A stretch of DNA of 64,000 nucleotides from Pedobacter psychrodurus. GTDB taxonomy: Bacteria > Bacteroidota > Bacteroidia > Sphingobacteriales > Sphingobacteriaceae. Shown piece after piece: positions 37,701-44,871 of the stretch. The DNA is taken from contig NZ_SJSO01000020.1 in assembly GCF_004331735.1 (NCBI RefSeq), positions 48,682 through 112,681 on the forward strand. The letters are read 5' to 3'. How positions within the stretch are numbered: position 1 is the first letter of the stretch; every line of letters starts with the position of its first letter. Made by a program: the position numbers and the translations under genes. A model generated the notes under the pieces. It saw only the letters and a list, made by a program, of their open reading frames with translations, had not been told where the DNA came from and did not search any database.

Positions 37701-37929
37701 GTTGAACTTTAATGCATTGCCATACTCGGTAGAAGATTTAGATCCAGAGGCCGAGAAAAAACAATATCACTCTGGCGAACTGGTAAAACGCAATCAGATT
37801 TATGTGCACATGGATATGCAACAGTTAGGTGTTCAAGGGATAGACAGCTGGGGTTCTATGCCATTAATCCAATACCAGATCCCGTTTAAAGATTACCAGT
37901 ACAGCTATTATATCAAACCGATTAAATAA
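34765..37929 (+). CDS. GH2 beta-galactosidase, secreted
   Basis: A 1054-residue LacZ-type glycoside hydrolase with a signal peptide (residues 1-20, ending ISAQ), so it acts in the periplasm or at the surface. Domains: jelly-roll sugar-binding (about 50-230, with GYGTPIYVNQPYEF), Ig-like, TIM barrel (about 360-650), Ig-like and the C-terminal Bgal small-chain domain (about 770-1050). Family motifs are FLKGVNRHEHN, the acid/base E493 in WSLGNEAGNG and the nucleophile E556 in IMSEYAHIMGNS. It is followed by GH27 and M60 genes, so it probably removes beta-galactose from glycans on the glycoprotein substrate. A LacI-type operator lies upstream. Confidence 0.94.
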   Translation: MKRKLTLLFTSLFIAGQISAQDLPSELQTPEVVSVNRLPMRASAFAFENQDLATKRAKEKSEYFLSLNGAWKFNWVKDPRKRPTDFYKVDFDDKAWDNFKVPANWEVNGYGTPIYVNQPYEFAGRQLTGAKMNPPFDIPADNNPVGSYRKKINIPANWSGRQVFISLGAVKSAFYIWVNGKKVGYSEDSKLAAEFDITKYVKPGENTIALQVYRWSDGSYLECQDMWRISGIEREVYLYSTPKLDIRDFKVIGNLDATYTNGLLNVDLAVENYKIDQRTNHSRPDSFYVALDLVDAKGTHVWKDATTIQKVLGNYKTDLSFKTQISNVKNWSAEIPYLYTLYITLKDKNNKIIEVIPQRVGFRSVEIKGSDLLVNGKRVFLKGVNRHEHNATQGHTLTHADMEKDMEMMKKLNVNAVRHSHYPPDPYWMELCDEYGLYVIDEANIESHGRYYSLETSFANDKQWRVPHLERITRMYERDKNHASVITWSLGNEAGNGVNFYEAYQWLKGKDFRPVQYERAESDFNTDMIVPQYPSPNYLPRYSKQDKETRPFIMSEYAHIMGNSLGNFKEYWDAIENNPKLQGGFVWEWIDQAIDTVKNGKRIMAYGGDFPLSGPVDENFSDNDFCVKGVVTAYRGMTPMAVELKKVHQYIKTTFNGTNQINVNNSYFIKDISNVQLNWELVEDGKVIQSGVVSNLNINARQTQLLTLPFKTNYAVGKEYFLNVHYRLKTPEPFLEKGYEIAYEQIALAGTPKANAYASNKKTLKVEQTAEKAVVKGSDFTITFDLTKGMLTSYVSKGQELLASGPQPGFYRAPTDNDIGAGLNTKLRMWRNVYQDNSASNIKSTVNSTADGFTLTVKSSLLKGDAETTQEFNVLADGTIKVNNQFKAVTGNYKSLMRIGNDLQLKNDYSNIQWYGRGPGENYVDRKTASLIGTYKSTVSDQYFSYARPQESGNKTDVRWVTFTNKAGKGLRFEFADQLLNFNALPYSVEDLDPEAEKKQYHSGELVKRNQIYVHMDMQQLGVQGIDSWGSMPLIQYQIPFKDYQYSYYIKPIK

Positions 37930-37940
37930 CATAGATAGTT

Positions 37941-38064
37941 CGTCATTCCCAACCCGATAGCTATCGGGTTGATTGGGAACCACGCAGTGCTCATCGAAGA
38001 TAATCTTAATGCTTTAGCTAGGTTTATATGTTGCATTAAGATTCCCGCCTGCGTGGGAATGACG
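37941..38064. repeat. Dispersed palindromic repeat (GTCAT-ended), copy 1
   Basis: Bounded by CGTCATTCCC and GGGAATGACG, perfect inverted ends. It contains the 20-bp palindrome AACCCGATAGCTATCGGGTT (37951-37970) and ends with TTAAGATTCCCGCCTGCG. A shorter relative is at 52904-52999. Lies between the GH2 and GH27 genes. Confidence 0.75.
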
Positions 38065-38110
38065 ACCGCTCTTTTTTAATCAAATGAAGAACGCTCTATT
38101 AAAAGAAAAT

Positions 38111-39313
38111 ATGAAATTTATCAAAATCTGTTTTACCCTATTGTTATTTGCTCAAATCAGCTTTGCGCAAGAGGCAAAATTAGCTGCAACGCCACCAATG
38201 GGCTGGATGAGCTGGAACATCATGTCAGAAAATCCGAACGAGAAAGATATAAAAGAGATGGCCGATGCAATGGTTACCAGTGGAATGGTGAAAGCAGGCT
38301 ATCAGTATATTTTTTTAGATGACTGTTGGCAAGGTGGCCGCGATAATAAAAACAAAATCATCGCCGACCCAAAGAAATTTCCTTCAGGTATTAAAGCCTT
38401 GGCCGATTATCTGCATAGCAAAGGAATGAAATTAGGTATCTATTCTGATGCTGCTCCTTTAACCTGTGGCGGTTATACCGCAAGTTTAAATTTCGAAGAT
38501 CAGGATGCCAAAACATTTGCCTCGTGGGGAATCGATTATCTGAAATATGATTATTGTAATGCACCCGAAGATGTTGAAACTGCTAAAGCCCGTTATGGCA
38601 AAATAGCCCAGGCCTTACGTAAATCGGGTAGAGATATTGTGCTTGGGATTTGCGAATGGGGGCCACGCGAACCTTGGAACTGGGGCGCGCAGGTTGGCGG
38701 ACAAAGCTGGCGTACCACTTACGATATCAGAGATAAATGGAATGATGTAGAAGGTAAAGGTGGAGTAGGTATCTATAACGTTGTTGACAAAACCGCAGGC
38801 TTGGCTAGCTTTTCTGGCCCGGGTAAATGGAACGATGGAGATATGCTGGTGGCAGGTTTACATGGAACAAAAGGTCCTTCATCAGCTTTTAATGGCAAAG
38901 GCTGTACTCAAGCTGAATATCAAAGTCAGATGAGTTTGTACAGTATGCTTAATTCACCATTATATGCGAGTTGCGATATCCGTAAGATGGATAATGAAGC
39001 AAAAACTATTTTTACAAATGAAGAAGTAATTGCATTAAACCAAGATGCTTTGGGTAAACAAGCCGAAAGAAAAATCAGAACGGATATATGGGATGTTTTT
39101 GTTCGCCCTTTAGCCAACGGAGATTTCGCCATAGCGATTTTAAATAAATCGACAGCTGCTCAAAATGCAAAAATAAATTTTGTCGAATTAGGCCTGACTG
39201 ATAAATACGAGATCAAAGATTTATGGCAACATAAAATAGTTGGCAAAAATAATAAATGGAATGGTGAGGTAACTGCTCACGAAACCAAGGTTTTCCGCTT
39301 AAAGAAAGTATAA
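38111..39313 (+). CDS. GH27 alpha-galactosidase, secreted
   Basis: A 400-residue secreted enzyme (signal peptide ending ISFAQ) that hydrolyses terminal alpha-galactose, or possibly alpha-N-acetylgalactosamine. GH27 motifs in order: TPPMGWMSWN, YQYIFLDDCWQG, LHSKGMKLGIYSDAAPLTCGG, the nucleophile Asp in WGIDYLKYDYCN (residue 147 from this start), and the acid/base region SWRTTYDIRDKW. The C-terminal 80 residues form the usual beta-sandwich ending HETKVFRLKKV. The in-frame ATG at 38084 would add nine residues. I prefer 38111 because the signal peptide then has a standard short N-region. It lies between GH2 and the second M60 gene, consistent with stepwise trimming of galactosylated O-glycans. 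Confidence 0.92.
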   Translation: MKFIKICFTLLLFAQISFAQEAKLAATPPMGWMSWNIMSENPNEKDIKEMADAMVTSGMVKAGYQYIFLDDCWQGGRDNKNKIIADPKKFPSGIKALADYLHSKGMKLGIYSDAAPLTCGGYTASLNFEDQDAKTFASWGIDYLKYDYCNAPEDVETAKARYGKIAQALRKSGRDIVLGICEWGPREPWNWGAQVGGQSWRTTYDIRDKWNDVEGKGGVGIYNVVDKTAGLASFSGPGKWNDGDMLVAGLHGTKGPSSAFNGKGCTQAEYQSQMSLYSMLNSPLYASCDIRKMDNEAKTIFTNEEVIALNQDALGKQAERKIRTDIWDVFVRPLANGDFAIAILNKSTAAQNAKINFVELGLTDKYEIKDLWQHKIVGKNNKWNGEVTAHETKVFRLKKV

Positions 39314-39342
39314 CACCTCAATAACAACCAAGCAAACACAGA

Positions 39343-40851
39343 ATGAAATCACTATTATCCCTTGCATTAGTAGCAACTGGCTTAAGCACCTTTGCTCAAG
39401 ATGGAACTAAAGACCCGGCAACAATTGTCATTACACCACAGCAGACCCTTTCTAAAAGCGACACCGCATTTAGAAAAGCCATTGCCAAATGGAGCGATGA
39501 GACGTTAAAAAGTACCGATTATAAAAATATCAAAGCACAACCATCTGCTAATGTTTTTCCAGGCGCAGTAAAAGCTGGCTTTCAGTTTGTAAATAAAACA
39601 GTAAGCATCGAACATAAAAAAATGGCCGATAGTTTAGTGTCAATTGTGTCTACTCTGGGTTATTCTGGTTATGATAATGCTACCATGTACAGTACGGGTT
39701 TATATGCAAAAGCAGGCGAGTATATTGAGATTGATGTACCCAAAAACACCAATGTAAGTGAGCTTGAAGTTCAGATCGGTGCACATAGCGACCGATTAAA
39801 CTATTGGGTAGCGGGTAAAGAAGATTGGCGCAGGATGCCCATTATAACCAAGAAACAGCAATTGGTAATTGGAAAAAATAGATTGGCGTCGCCATTTGGT
39901 GGGCTGATTTACATCAATATAAAACCTAAGGCAGAAAGTAGAAAAATTGACTTCAAAATTAGCCATGCCGTTGCTGCGCCGCTTTTTGTATTGGGAAAAA
40001 GCACACAAAGCGATTGGGAAAACCAATTAAAAAATAATAAAGCGCCCTGGGGAGAAATGGCTACAGAAAATGTGATTTTAACTTTGCCTGATAGTGTATT
40101 ACAAACCATTAAAAATCCTGAAGAAGTATTAAAACTATGGGATTTAGTTGTGCTTGGAGAATTGGATCTGGCCAATATGCCAGCACCATTTTACAGGGCT
40201 CAACGGATGGTGCCAGACGAGCATATTGGTGGGGGATACATGCACAGTGGTTATCCCATTATGATTCATCATTCACCATCGAGAAAAATGCTTTCGAACG
40301 AAATTATGGCCAACCCTGAACTATTGATGAAACCAAGCAAGGGAGGCGCAAATTGGGGCTTTTTCCACGAAATTGGCCATAACATGCAAAACCTAAACTG
40401 GGTTTTTGGTGGCACAACCGAAGTGAGCAATAACTTCTTTTCGATCTATATGTTCGATAGGTTAATGGGCGGACGAGACGATTCGCATACTGGCGTATCA
40501 AGTGCAAATACGCAAAAGATGATGAAAAAATATTTTGCTGAAGGAGCAAGTTATGAAAAATGGAAAAGCGATGCTTTTTTAGGCTTGATCATGTTCCGCC
40601 AAATGCAGGAAGGTTTTGGATGGGAAAGCTTTAAGGCATTTTTTAAAGAATACCAAAAAATCGGACCAAGTATAGGCAGGTTAAATGATCAGCAAAAACG
40701 CGATTTGTGGGTGAAAACGTATTCTAATGTGGTAAAAAGAAACTTAGCTCCATTTTTTAATACCTGGGGCGTTGGAATAAGTGAAGAAACACAAAAAGAA
40801 CTGAGCGGACTTCGTGCTTGGAAACCTTATAATTTTCCTCCGGTAAACTAG
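39343..40851 (+). CDS. M60-family metallopeptidase, second copy
   Basis: A 502-residue secreted protein with signal peptide (ending LSTFAQ). The accessory domain includes YAKAGEYIEIDVPKNTNVSELEVQIGAHSD. The catalytic motif is H342-E-I-G-H346, with E360 (GGTTEVSNNFF) as likely third zinc ligand, and WGFFHEIGHNMQN as context. It is shorter than the M60 at 23787: there is no lipobox and no discoidin domain at the C-terminus, so it is probably periplasmic and would process imported glycopeptides. It follows the alpha-galactosidase by 29 bases and is likely cotranscribed with both galactosidases. Confidence 0.9.
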   Translation: MKSLLSLALVATGLSTFAQDGTKDPATIVITPQQTLSKSDTAFRKAIAKWSDETLKSTDYKNIKAQPSANVFPGAVKAGFQFVNKTVSIEHKKMADSLVSIVSTLGYSGYDNATMYSTGLYAKAGEYIEIDVPKNTNVSELEVQIGAHSDRLNYWVAGKEDWRRMPIITKKQQLVIGKNRLASPFGGLIYINIKPKAESRKIDFKISHAVAAPLFVLGKSTQSDWENQLKNNKAPWGEMATENVILTLPDSVLQTIKNPEEVLKLWDLVVLGELDLANMPAPFYRAQRMVPDEHIGGGYMHSGYPIMIHHSPSRKMLSNEIMANPELLMKPSKGGANWGFFHEIGHNMQNLNWVFGGTTEVSNNFFSIYMFDRLMGGRDDSHTGVSSANTQKMMKKYFAEGASYEKWKSDAFLGLIMFRQMQEGFGWESFKAFFKEYQKIGPSIGRLNDQQKRDLWVKTYSNVVKRNLAPFFNTWGVGISEETQKELSGLRAWKPYNFPPVN

Positions 40852-40885
40852 CCATAACCATTTTAATAACTCAAATCAAATTGTA

Positions 40886-41203
40886 ATGGCTGTAAGTAGA
40901 AAAATTGCTTTAAACACAAGCGAGCAAAGCGGCAATCAACTCCGTATTTATGAGGTTAACCCGATTATTTTTTATTCTGGCGAAGCAGATGAAATCAATA
41001 TCGAGCTTTTAGAATTTAATCATGGAGAACTTATCATTAAATCGCTATCAACTGCCATTTTAAAAGTGAAAGAGTTGTTTATGGAGGATGAAGTGTTTAC
41101 CATAAAATGGAAACAGAATACTAAAGGTTTAAGAATTACCCTTCCTGATGAACTGACCAATGATGGAACCAGAGAAAATTGCACGTTAAAGATTAAGTTT
41201 TAA
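40886..41203 (+). CDS. Small protein resembling a C-terminal beta-sandwich of a glycosidase
   Basis: A 105-residue protein without signal peptide. The C-terminal segment IKWKQNTKGLRITLPDEL followed by LKIKF reminds me of the terminal beta-sandwich of GH29 alpha-L-fucosidases, but no catalytic domain is attached. It starts 34 bases after the M60 gene in the same direction. It could be a remnant of a lost fucosidase or a small binding module. I cannot assign a function. Confidence 0.4.
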   Translation: MAVSRKIALNTSEQSGNQLRIYEVNPIIFYSGEADEINIELLEFNHGELIIKSLSTAILKVKELFMEDEVFTIKWKQNTKGLRITLPDELTNDGTRENCTLKIKF

Positions 41204-41330
41204 ATTTTCCTGACCTATGAGGTTTGATAAGCATATTGCCAAGAAACCTTATAGGTCTCGTTTAAAGATTAAATTTTCCTGACCTATGAGGTTTGTTAAG
41301 CATGTTGCCAACAAGCCTCTTAGTTCTTAA
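41201..41330. repeat. Two tandem copies of a hairpin repeat (GACCTATGAGGTTT family)
   Basis: Copy 1 has arms GACCTATGAGGTTT (41212-41225) and AAACCTTATAGGTC (41244-41257). Copy 2 repeats the left arm at 41281-41294 after 69 bases with a decayed right arm. The units share the flanking text TAAATTTTCCT. A related hairpin is at 55477-55509. Non-coding, and it occupies most of the gap before the next gene. Confidence 0.65.
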
Positions 41331-41382
41331 AGGATGTAGCGTTTTTATCTCAACACCCGTTTTAGGTTAAATTAAACAAACA

Positions 41383-41775
41383 ATGAAACGGACGCTATTT
41401 ATTTTAACTTCAATTGCATTGATCATGAGTTTGATGTGGGCTTGCACTGATCGGAACGAACCTATGCAAAATGTCGATCAGGCAGAATTAGAAATGCTTT
41501 ATAAAGACATTGAAAAAACCGCACAGCAGTTTACCTGCGAAAATGCGGGAGAATGGAAATTTACAGCAATAGGTTCTAAAGCTTGCGGTGGTGCCACTAG
41601 CTATATTGCTTACTCCGTAAAAATAGATGAAAGCAGTTTCCTGAAAAAGGTTGATCAATTTACCAAACTACAAGCCGATTATAATAAAAAATACGGTGTA
41701 TTTTCCGATTGTGCATTGGTCATACAGCCAAAAGGGGTAATCTGCGATAACGGGAAACCTAAATTTACTTATTAA
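41383..41775 (+). CDS. Conserved secreted/lipoprotein of unknown function
   Basis: A 130-residue protein with a hydrophobic N-terminal signal (FILTSIALIMSLMWAC). The Cys at residue 21 could be lipidated, though the lipobox is atypical. The mature part has further cysteines in FTCENAGEWKFTAIGSKACGG and in SDCALVIQPKGVICDNGKP, so one or two disulfides are likely in the periplasm. I recall similar CENA-EWKF proteins as conserved hypotheticals in Sphingobacteriaceae. No function can be assigned. It is a single gene between repeat-rich stretches. Confidence 0.7.
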   Translation: MKRTLFILTSIALIMSLMWACTDRNEPMQNVDQAELEMLYKDIEKTAQQFTCENAGEWKFTAIGSKACGGATSYIAYSVKIDESSFLKKVDQFTKLQADYNKKYGVFSDCALVIQPKGVICDNGKPKFTY

Positions 41776-42077
41776 TTTTATCTAAATAATTTACTCCCTC
41801 GAGTGTGTATCATAAATATAGAATTGTCATCCTGTCCAAAGGACTCCTGCGGAGAGCTTGTCGAAGGACCCATTTTAAATTTCTTACATGCGTTTCGACT
41901 ACTTGTCCCGATTTTCATCGGGAGGCTCAACGTGACAAATTCGAAGTGAATTACAATTTATGATACAGCCTCCTTTCTAAACAGATTCTGAAGCAAGTTC
42001 AGAATGACGATCTTGTTTTTAATAAAATTTAAACAGTTCCTCAGTGTATTCGGAAATGCCCTTTTTTAATTTTACAG
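41776..42077. repeat. Gene-free region with GTCAT-ended palindromic repeat
   Basis: A repeat element at 41826-41936 begins GTCATCCTGTCC and ends CTCAACGTGAC. It contains the hairpin CCCGATTTTCATCGGG. Its ends match the element at 44791-44857 (GTCATCCTGAGCCTGTCGAA ... GCTCAACGTGAC). A TTCAGAATGACGATC end of another such element follows near 42000. No gene or promoter is evident. Confidence 0.6.
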
Positions 42078-42704
42078 TTATTTGATATAATCTTTTATAA
42101 ATGCCTGAGGGTTATAAAACCGTTCATTTAGTTGTGTATTATTAAAAGTTAACCAGCTTGCGCAGCCATAATCATCAAATTTTTTCCGGATTTCTAAATG
42201 AAGATGATGATAATCGCCACCGTATTTTTTACTTTCCTGCGGGGTAAATAATCTCGCTAATTTAGTATTCTGATCTACATTTTGACCATTACTTACATAA
42301 ACTTCTTTTAAGTGTTTGTAAGTAGTAAACATCGTTAAACCGCTTGGTAATTTATGTTTTACCACAACCGTACGCTGGTTGTCGCCCAAATGTACCGAAC
42401 AAACTATTCCATTGGCCATGGCATAAACATTAACCAGTTTTGCCTTAGGTTGCGCAGGGTTAATATCAATAGCCGTATGGATATGTCCTTTAACATAACT
42501 ATCCCGGTGATCGCCAAAAATGCTAATGATTTTAATGTTGTTAATTTTTTTACGGTTGGCCACATCAAAAGGAAGGAACCAATTATCGGCTATTTTTGCA
42601 GGAGCAGTATCGGTGTAGTAAGGCTTCCAGCGATCGCGATCTTTTTCAATCGTTGGGGTTTCAAATAAAAGTGCTGATAAAAAGATCAATAATAGTATTC
42701 TCAT
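42078..42704 (-). CDS. M23-family (LytM-like) peptidase, secreted
   Basis: A 208-residue protein with a short signal peptide (ILLLIFLSALLFETP). The peptidase domain spans about residues 60-200. Zinc ligands are visible as HTAIDIN (His and Asp) and HHLHLEIR (HxH motif). Further M23 hallmarks are VYAMANGIVCSV, VVVKHKLPSGLTMFTTYKHL and VSNGQNVDQNTKLARL. M23 enzymes are endopeptidases acting on peptidoglycan cross-links, or in other cases non-catalytic regulators. Here the ligands are present, so activity is likely. It is an isolated gene, convergent with its upstream neighbour and flanked by repeats. Confidence 0.85.
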   Translation of the reverse strand: MRILLLIFLSALLFETPTIEKDRDRWKPYYTDTAPAKIADNWFLPFDVANRKKINNIKIISIFGDHRDSYVKGHIHTAIDINPAQPKAKLVNVYAMANGIVCSVHLGDNQRTVVVKHKLPSGLTMFTTYKHLKEVYVSNGQNVDQNTKLARLFTPQESKKYGGDYHHLHLEIRKKFDDYGCASWLTFNNTQLNERFYNPQAFIKDYIK

Positions 42705-42771
42705 CTTTATAGTAATTATAAAGCAAGATAATGATTTTATTGATATAAACTATTTTTATAGTTTAAAATAA

Positions 42772-42903
42772 ATTCGTCATTGCTAGGAGGAACGACGAAG
42801 ATATAATCTCATAGAAAGATCGTCATCTCGACTGAAGCGCAGCGGAATGGAGAGATCTATCTTTTAGATTTCTCGACTGCGTTGCACTCCGCTCGAAATG
42901 ACG
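42772..42903. repeat. GTCAT-ended palindromic repeats downstream of the siderophore genes
   Basis: A full element at 42821-42903 is bounded by CGTCATCTCGACTG and CGAAATGACG and carries complementary inner text (GCGGAATGGAG ... CTCCGCTCG). A shorter related piece, CGTCATTGCTAGGAGGAACGACGA, precedes it at 42776-42799. The region may act as a bidirectional transcription end for the convergent neighbours. Confidence 0.6.
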
Positions 42904-42929
42904 ATCCTTAATTGATATTATTTTAAAAA

Positions 42930-44741
42930 CTACACCATTACATCTTCCTTCAGCGCTTCTGCCGCTGGATTAATCAACGTTCCAATCAATTCCGGAACCG
43001 GAACATCGGTGCTTTCGCTATAACCATGGGTTAGCAACCTTACACGGTTAATACACACCCTGATAAATTCGGGTACAAACAGGTCAAATTTCTCGAATTT
43101 AGGAGCAAGCTCTGGGTTTTCTTTTTGAAATTCTAGAATTACATCTGCCACCTGGCGCCAGAATTGCTTTTCATCCAATCCAACATAACTGTGAAAAATA
43201 TTGCCGAGGTATCTGAAAACGGCATCAAATATCCCTGAGAGGATAAATAAAGGAGCCAACTCATCATTAATCTCCCTTAAAACATCTACCAGATCATTTG
43301 GTAATTTCGCTTTTGATTCTTCTGTTAATACAATTTCTTCCACAAAATCTTTAATGATAATGCGTTCTGGTATGCCATTTTTCATTACCAAGATGGTGTT
43401 TTCGCCATGCGGACTAAAGAAAAAGGCATGTTTGTAAAAAATCCTCAATACCGGTTTTAAGTAAGCAGATAAATAAGCGTTTAACCAGGTTTCAGCATCC
43501 AATCCCGATTTTTCGATCAAAGCCTGTACCATACTTTTGCCATTGTCATCTACATAAAGCAAGCTCGCCATAGTCATGATGTTTTCGCCTTCTAAAAGGT
43601 AATTTTCAGCACTTTCACGCCAGATTGCTCCTAAAAATTCCTGATATTGATATGGTGAACCCGGAATCTCACTGTATTGTGGATGTGTATAGGCTACTGT
43701 AGCCACTTCGCCCAAAAGCACCACGCGGGTCTGTTTTAAGTACTCATCACCCTGAAGCATGTCTTTTGCCCACTGGGTTACTTTTGGTGCAATAGCCAGT
43801 TTTTTCGGAGATAATCCCCTAAAAATTGAGGTATTTAAGATCGAAATGGCTGTTTTTACATAATGCTTTTTAGGCTCGCTTACGTTAAAGAAAGTACGGA
43901 TGCTGTTTTGGCACATGTATTCATCATTTCCTAAACCAACAGGTACGATTAAATTATGGGCAATATCGTGCGCAAGCTGTAATACGATTTTATTGTTCCA
44001 TTGCCATTCGTGAACAGGAATGAAGAAATAATCTTCAGGTTTCAGCTGCTGTTGGATCAATACCTGGTTAAAATCGTGAACCTGTTTTAAACTCAATTCT
44101 TCATTATAAAAGGAAAATGGAGAAATGCTTTCGATGCTTTTAAATGCTGCTCTTGTTTTATGTACTGCTAGCCAAGCCAGTTGGGTTTTTTGAGCAGCTT
44201 CTGGCGCATATTTGCCTTGATCGCTGTGGTTAAAACCTATGCGGCCCTTGTTAATGGTTGCCCAGGGATGCCCATCCATCTGGTGTTCGATGGTTTGGTA
44301 ATCCGAATTAGCCAATTCATCAGCTGTTAATCTACCTTTTTCATGAATATAAGCATCGGCGTATAGCGTATTTAATGTTTCTTCAACAAAATGTGCCAAA
44401 GTAAATGGCTTAATGTCGAAAGTTTGCTGTAGTTCGGTATAAAATGCAGGCGCATTATTAATGGCTACACTTTCACCGTTTACAAATTTTTTAATGCTTT
44501 GTTTATCGATATGCAGGTAATCTAAAGCACGCTGCTGACCTGAAAAAGTATAATAGATATCATCAGAATCGGTAGCGAGGCGGAAATAAGAGGTACCTTG
44601 TTCGTCTGTATTTATTAACGTGGGCTCCGCTAATTTTTCGTGCATCAGTTCTACGATTGATTTGGCGATATAGTTTAGGTTTACCTTATCCCAAACTTCT
44701 TTTTTTAAAGGTTTTATATGATTGAAATTGTTGTAATTCAT
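42930..44741 (-). CDS. IucA/IucC-family NIS siderophore synthetase
   Basis: A 603-residue ATP-dependent ligase that condenses a polycarboxylate or acyl-hydroxamate with an amine or alcohol in NRPS-independent siderophore synthesis. Family motifs: GHPWATINKGRIGFN near residue 153 (ATP-binding start), FIPVHEWQWNNKI, SIRTFFNV with downstream KTAISILNTSIFRGL, and the ferric-transport-like C-terminal domain with AFFFSPHGENTILVMKNG and RIIIKDFVEE. Length is typical. It is the last gene of the four-gene cluster and follows the hydroxylase after 130 bases that contain a palindromic repeat. Confidence 0.93.
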   Translation of the reverse strand: MNYNNFNHIKPLKKEVWDKVNLNYIAKSIVELMHEKLAEPTLINTDEQGTSYFRLATDSDDIYYTFSGQQRALDYLHIDKQSIKKFVNGESVAINNAPAFYTELQQTFDIKPFTLAHFVEETLNTLYADAYIHEKGRLTADELANSDYQTIEHQMDGHPWATINKGRIGFNHSDQGKYAPEAAQKTQLAWLAVHKTRAAFKSIESISPFSFYNEELSLKQVHDFNQVLIQQQLKPEDYFFIPVHEWQWNNKIVLQLAHDIAHNLIVPVGLGNDEYMCQNSIRTFFNVSEPKKHYVKTAISILNTSIFRGLSPKKLAIAPKVTQWAKDMLQGDEYLKQTRVVLLGEVATVAYTHPQYSEIPGSPYQYQEFLGAIWRESAENYLLEGENIMTMASLLYVDDNGKSMVQALIEKSGLDAETWLNAYLSAYLKPVLRIFYKHAFFFSPHGENTILVMKNGIPERIIIKDFVEEIVLTEESKAKLPNDLVDVLREINDELAPLFILSGIFDAVFRYLGNIFHSYVGLDEKQFWRQVADVILEFQKENPELAPKFEKFDLFVPEFIRVCINRVRLLTHGYSESTDVPVPELIGTLINPAAEALKEDVMV

Positions 44742-44790
44742 GGTGTTTAACTTTTTTGTTTATTATCAGGGGGATTGTAAGTATAGAGCT

Positions 44791-44857
44791 GTCATCCTGA
44801 GCCTGTCGAAGGACCAGATTAAATGCTTTATAAGCGTTTCGACAAGCTCAACGTGAC
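44791..44857. repeat. GTCAT-ended palindromic repeat inside the siderophore operon
   Basis: Starts GTCATCCTGAGCCTGTCGAA and ends CGACAAGCTCAACGTGAC. It is related to the element at 41826-41936. It sits between the hydroxylase and the second synthetase gene and could form a hairpin in the operon mRNA. Confidence 0.65.
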
Positions 44858-44871
44858 AGACTTGAATTAAT

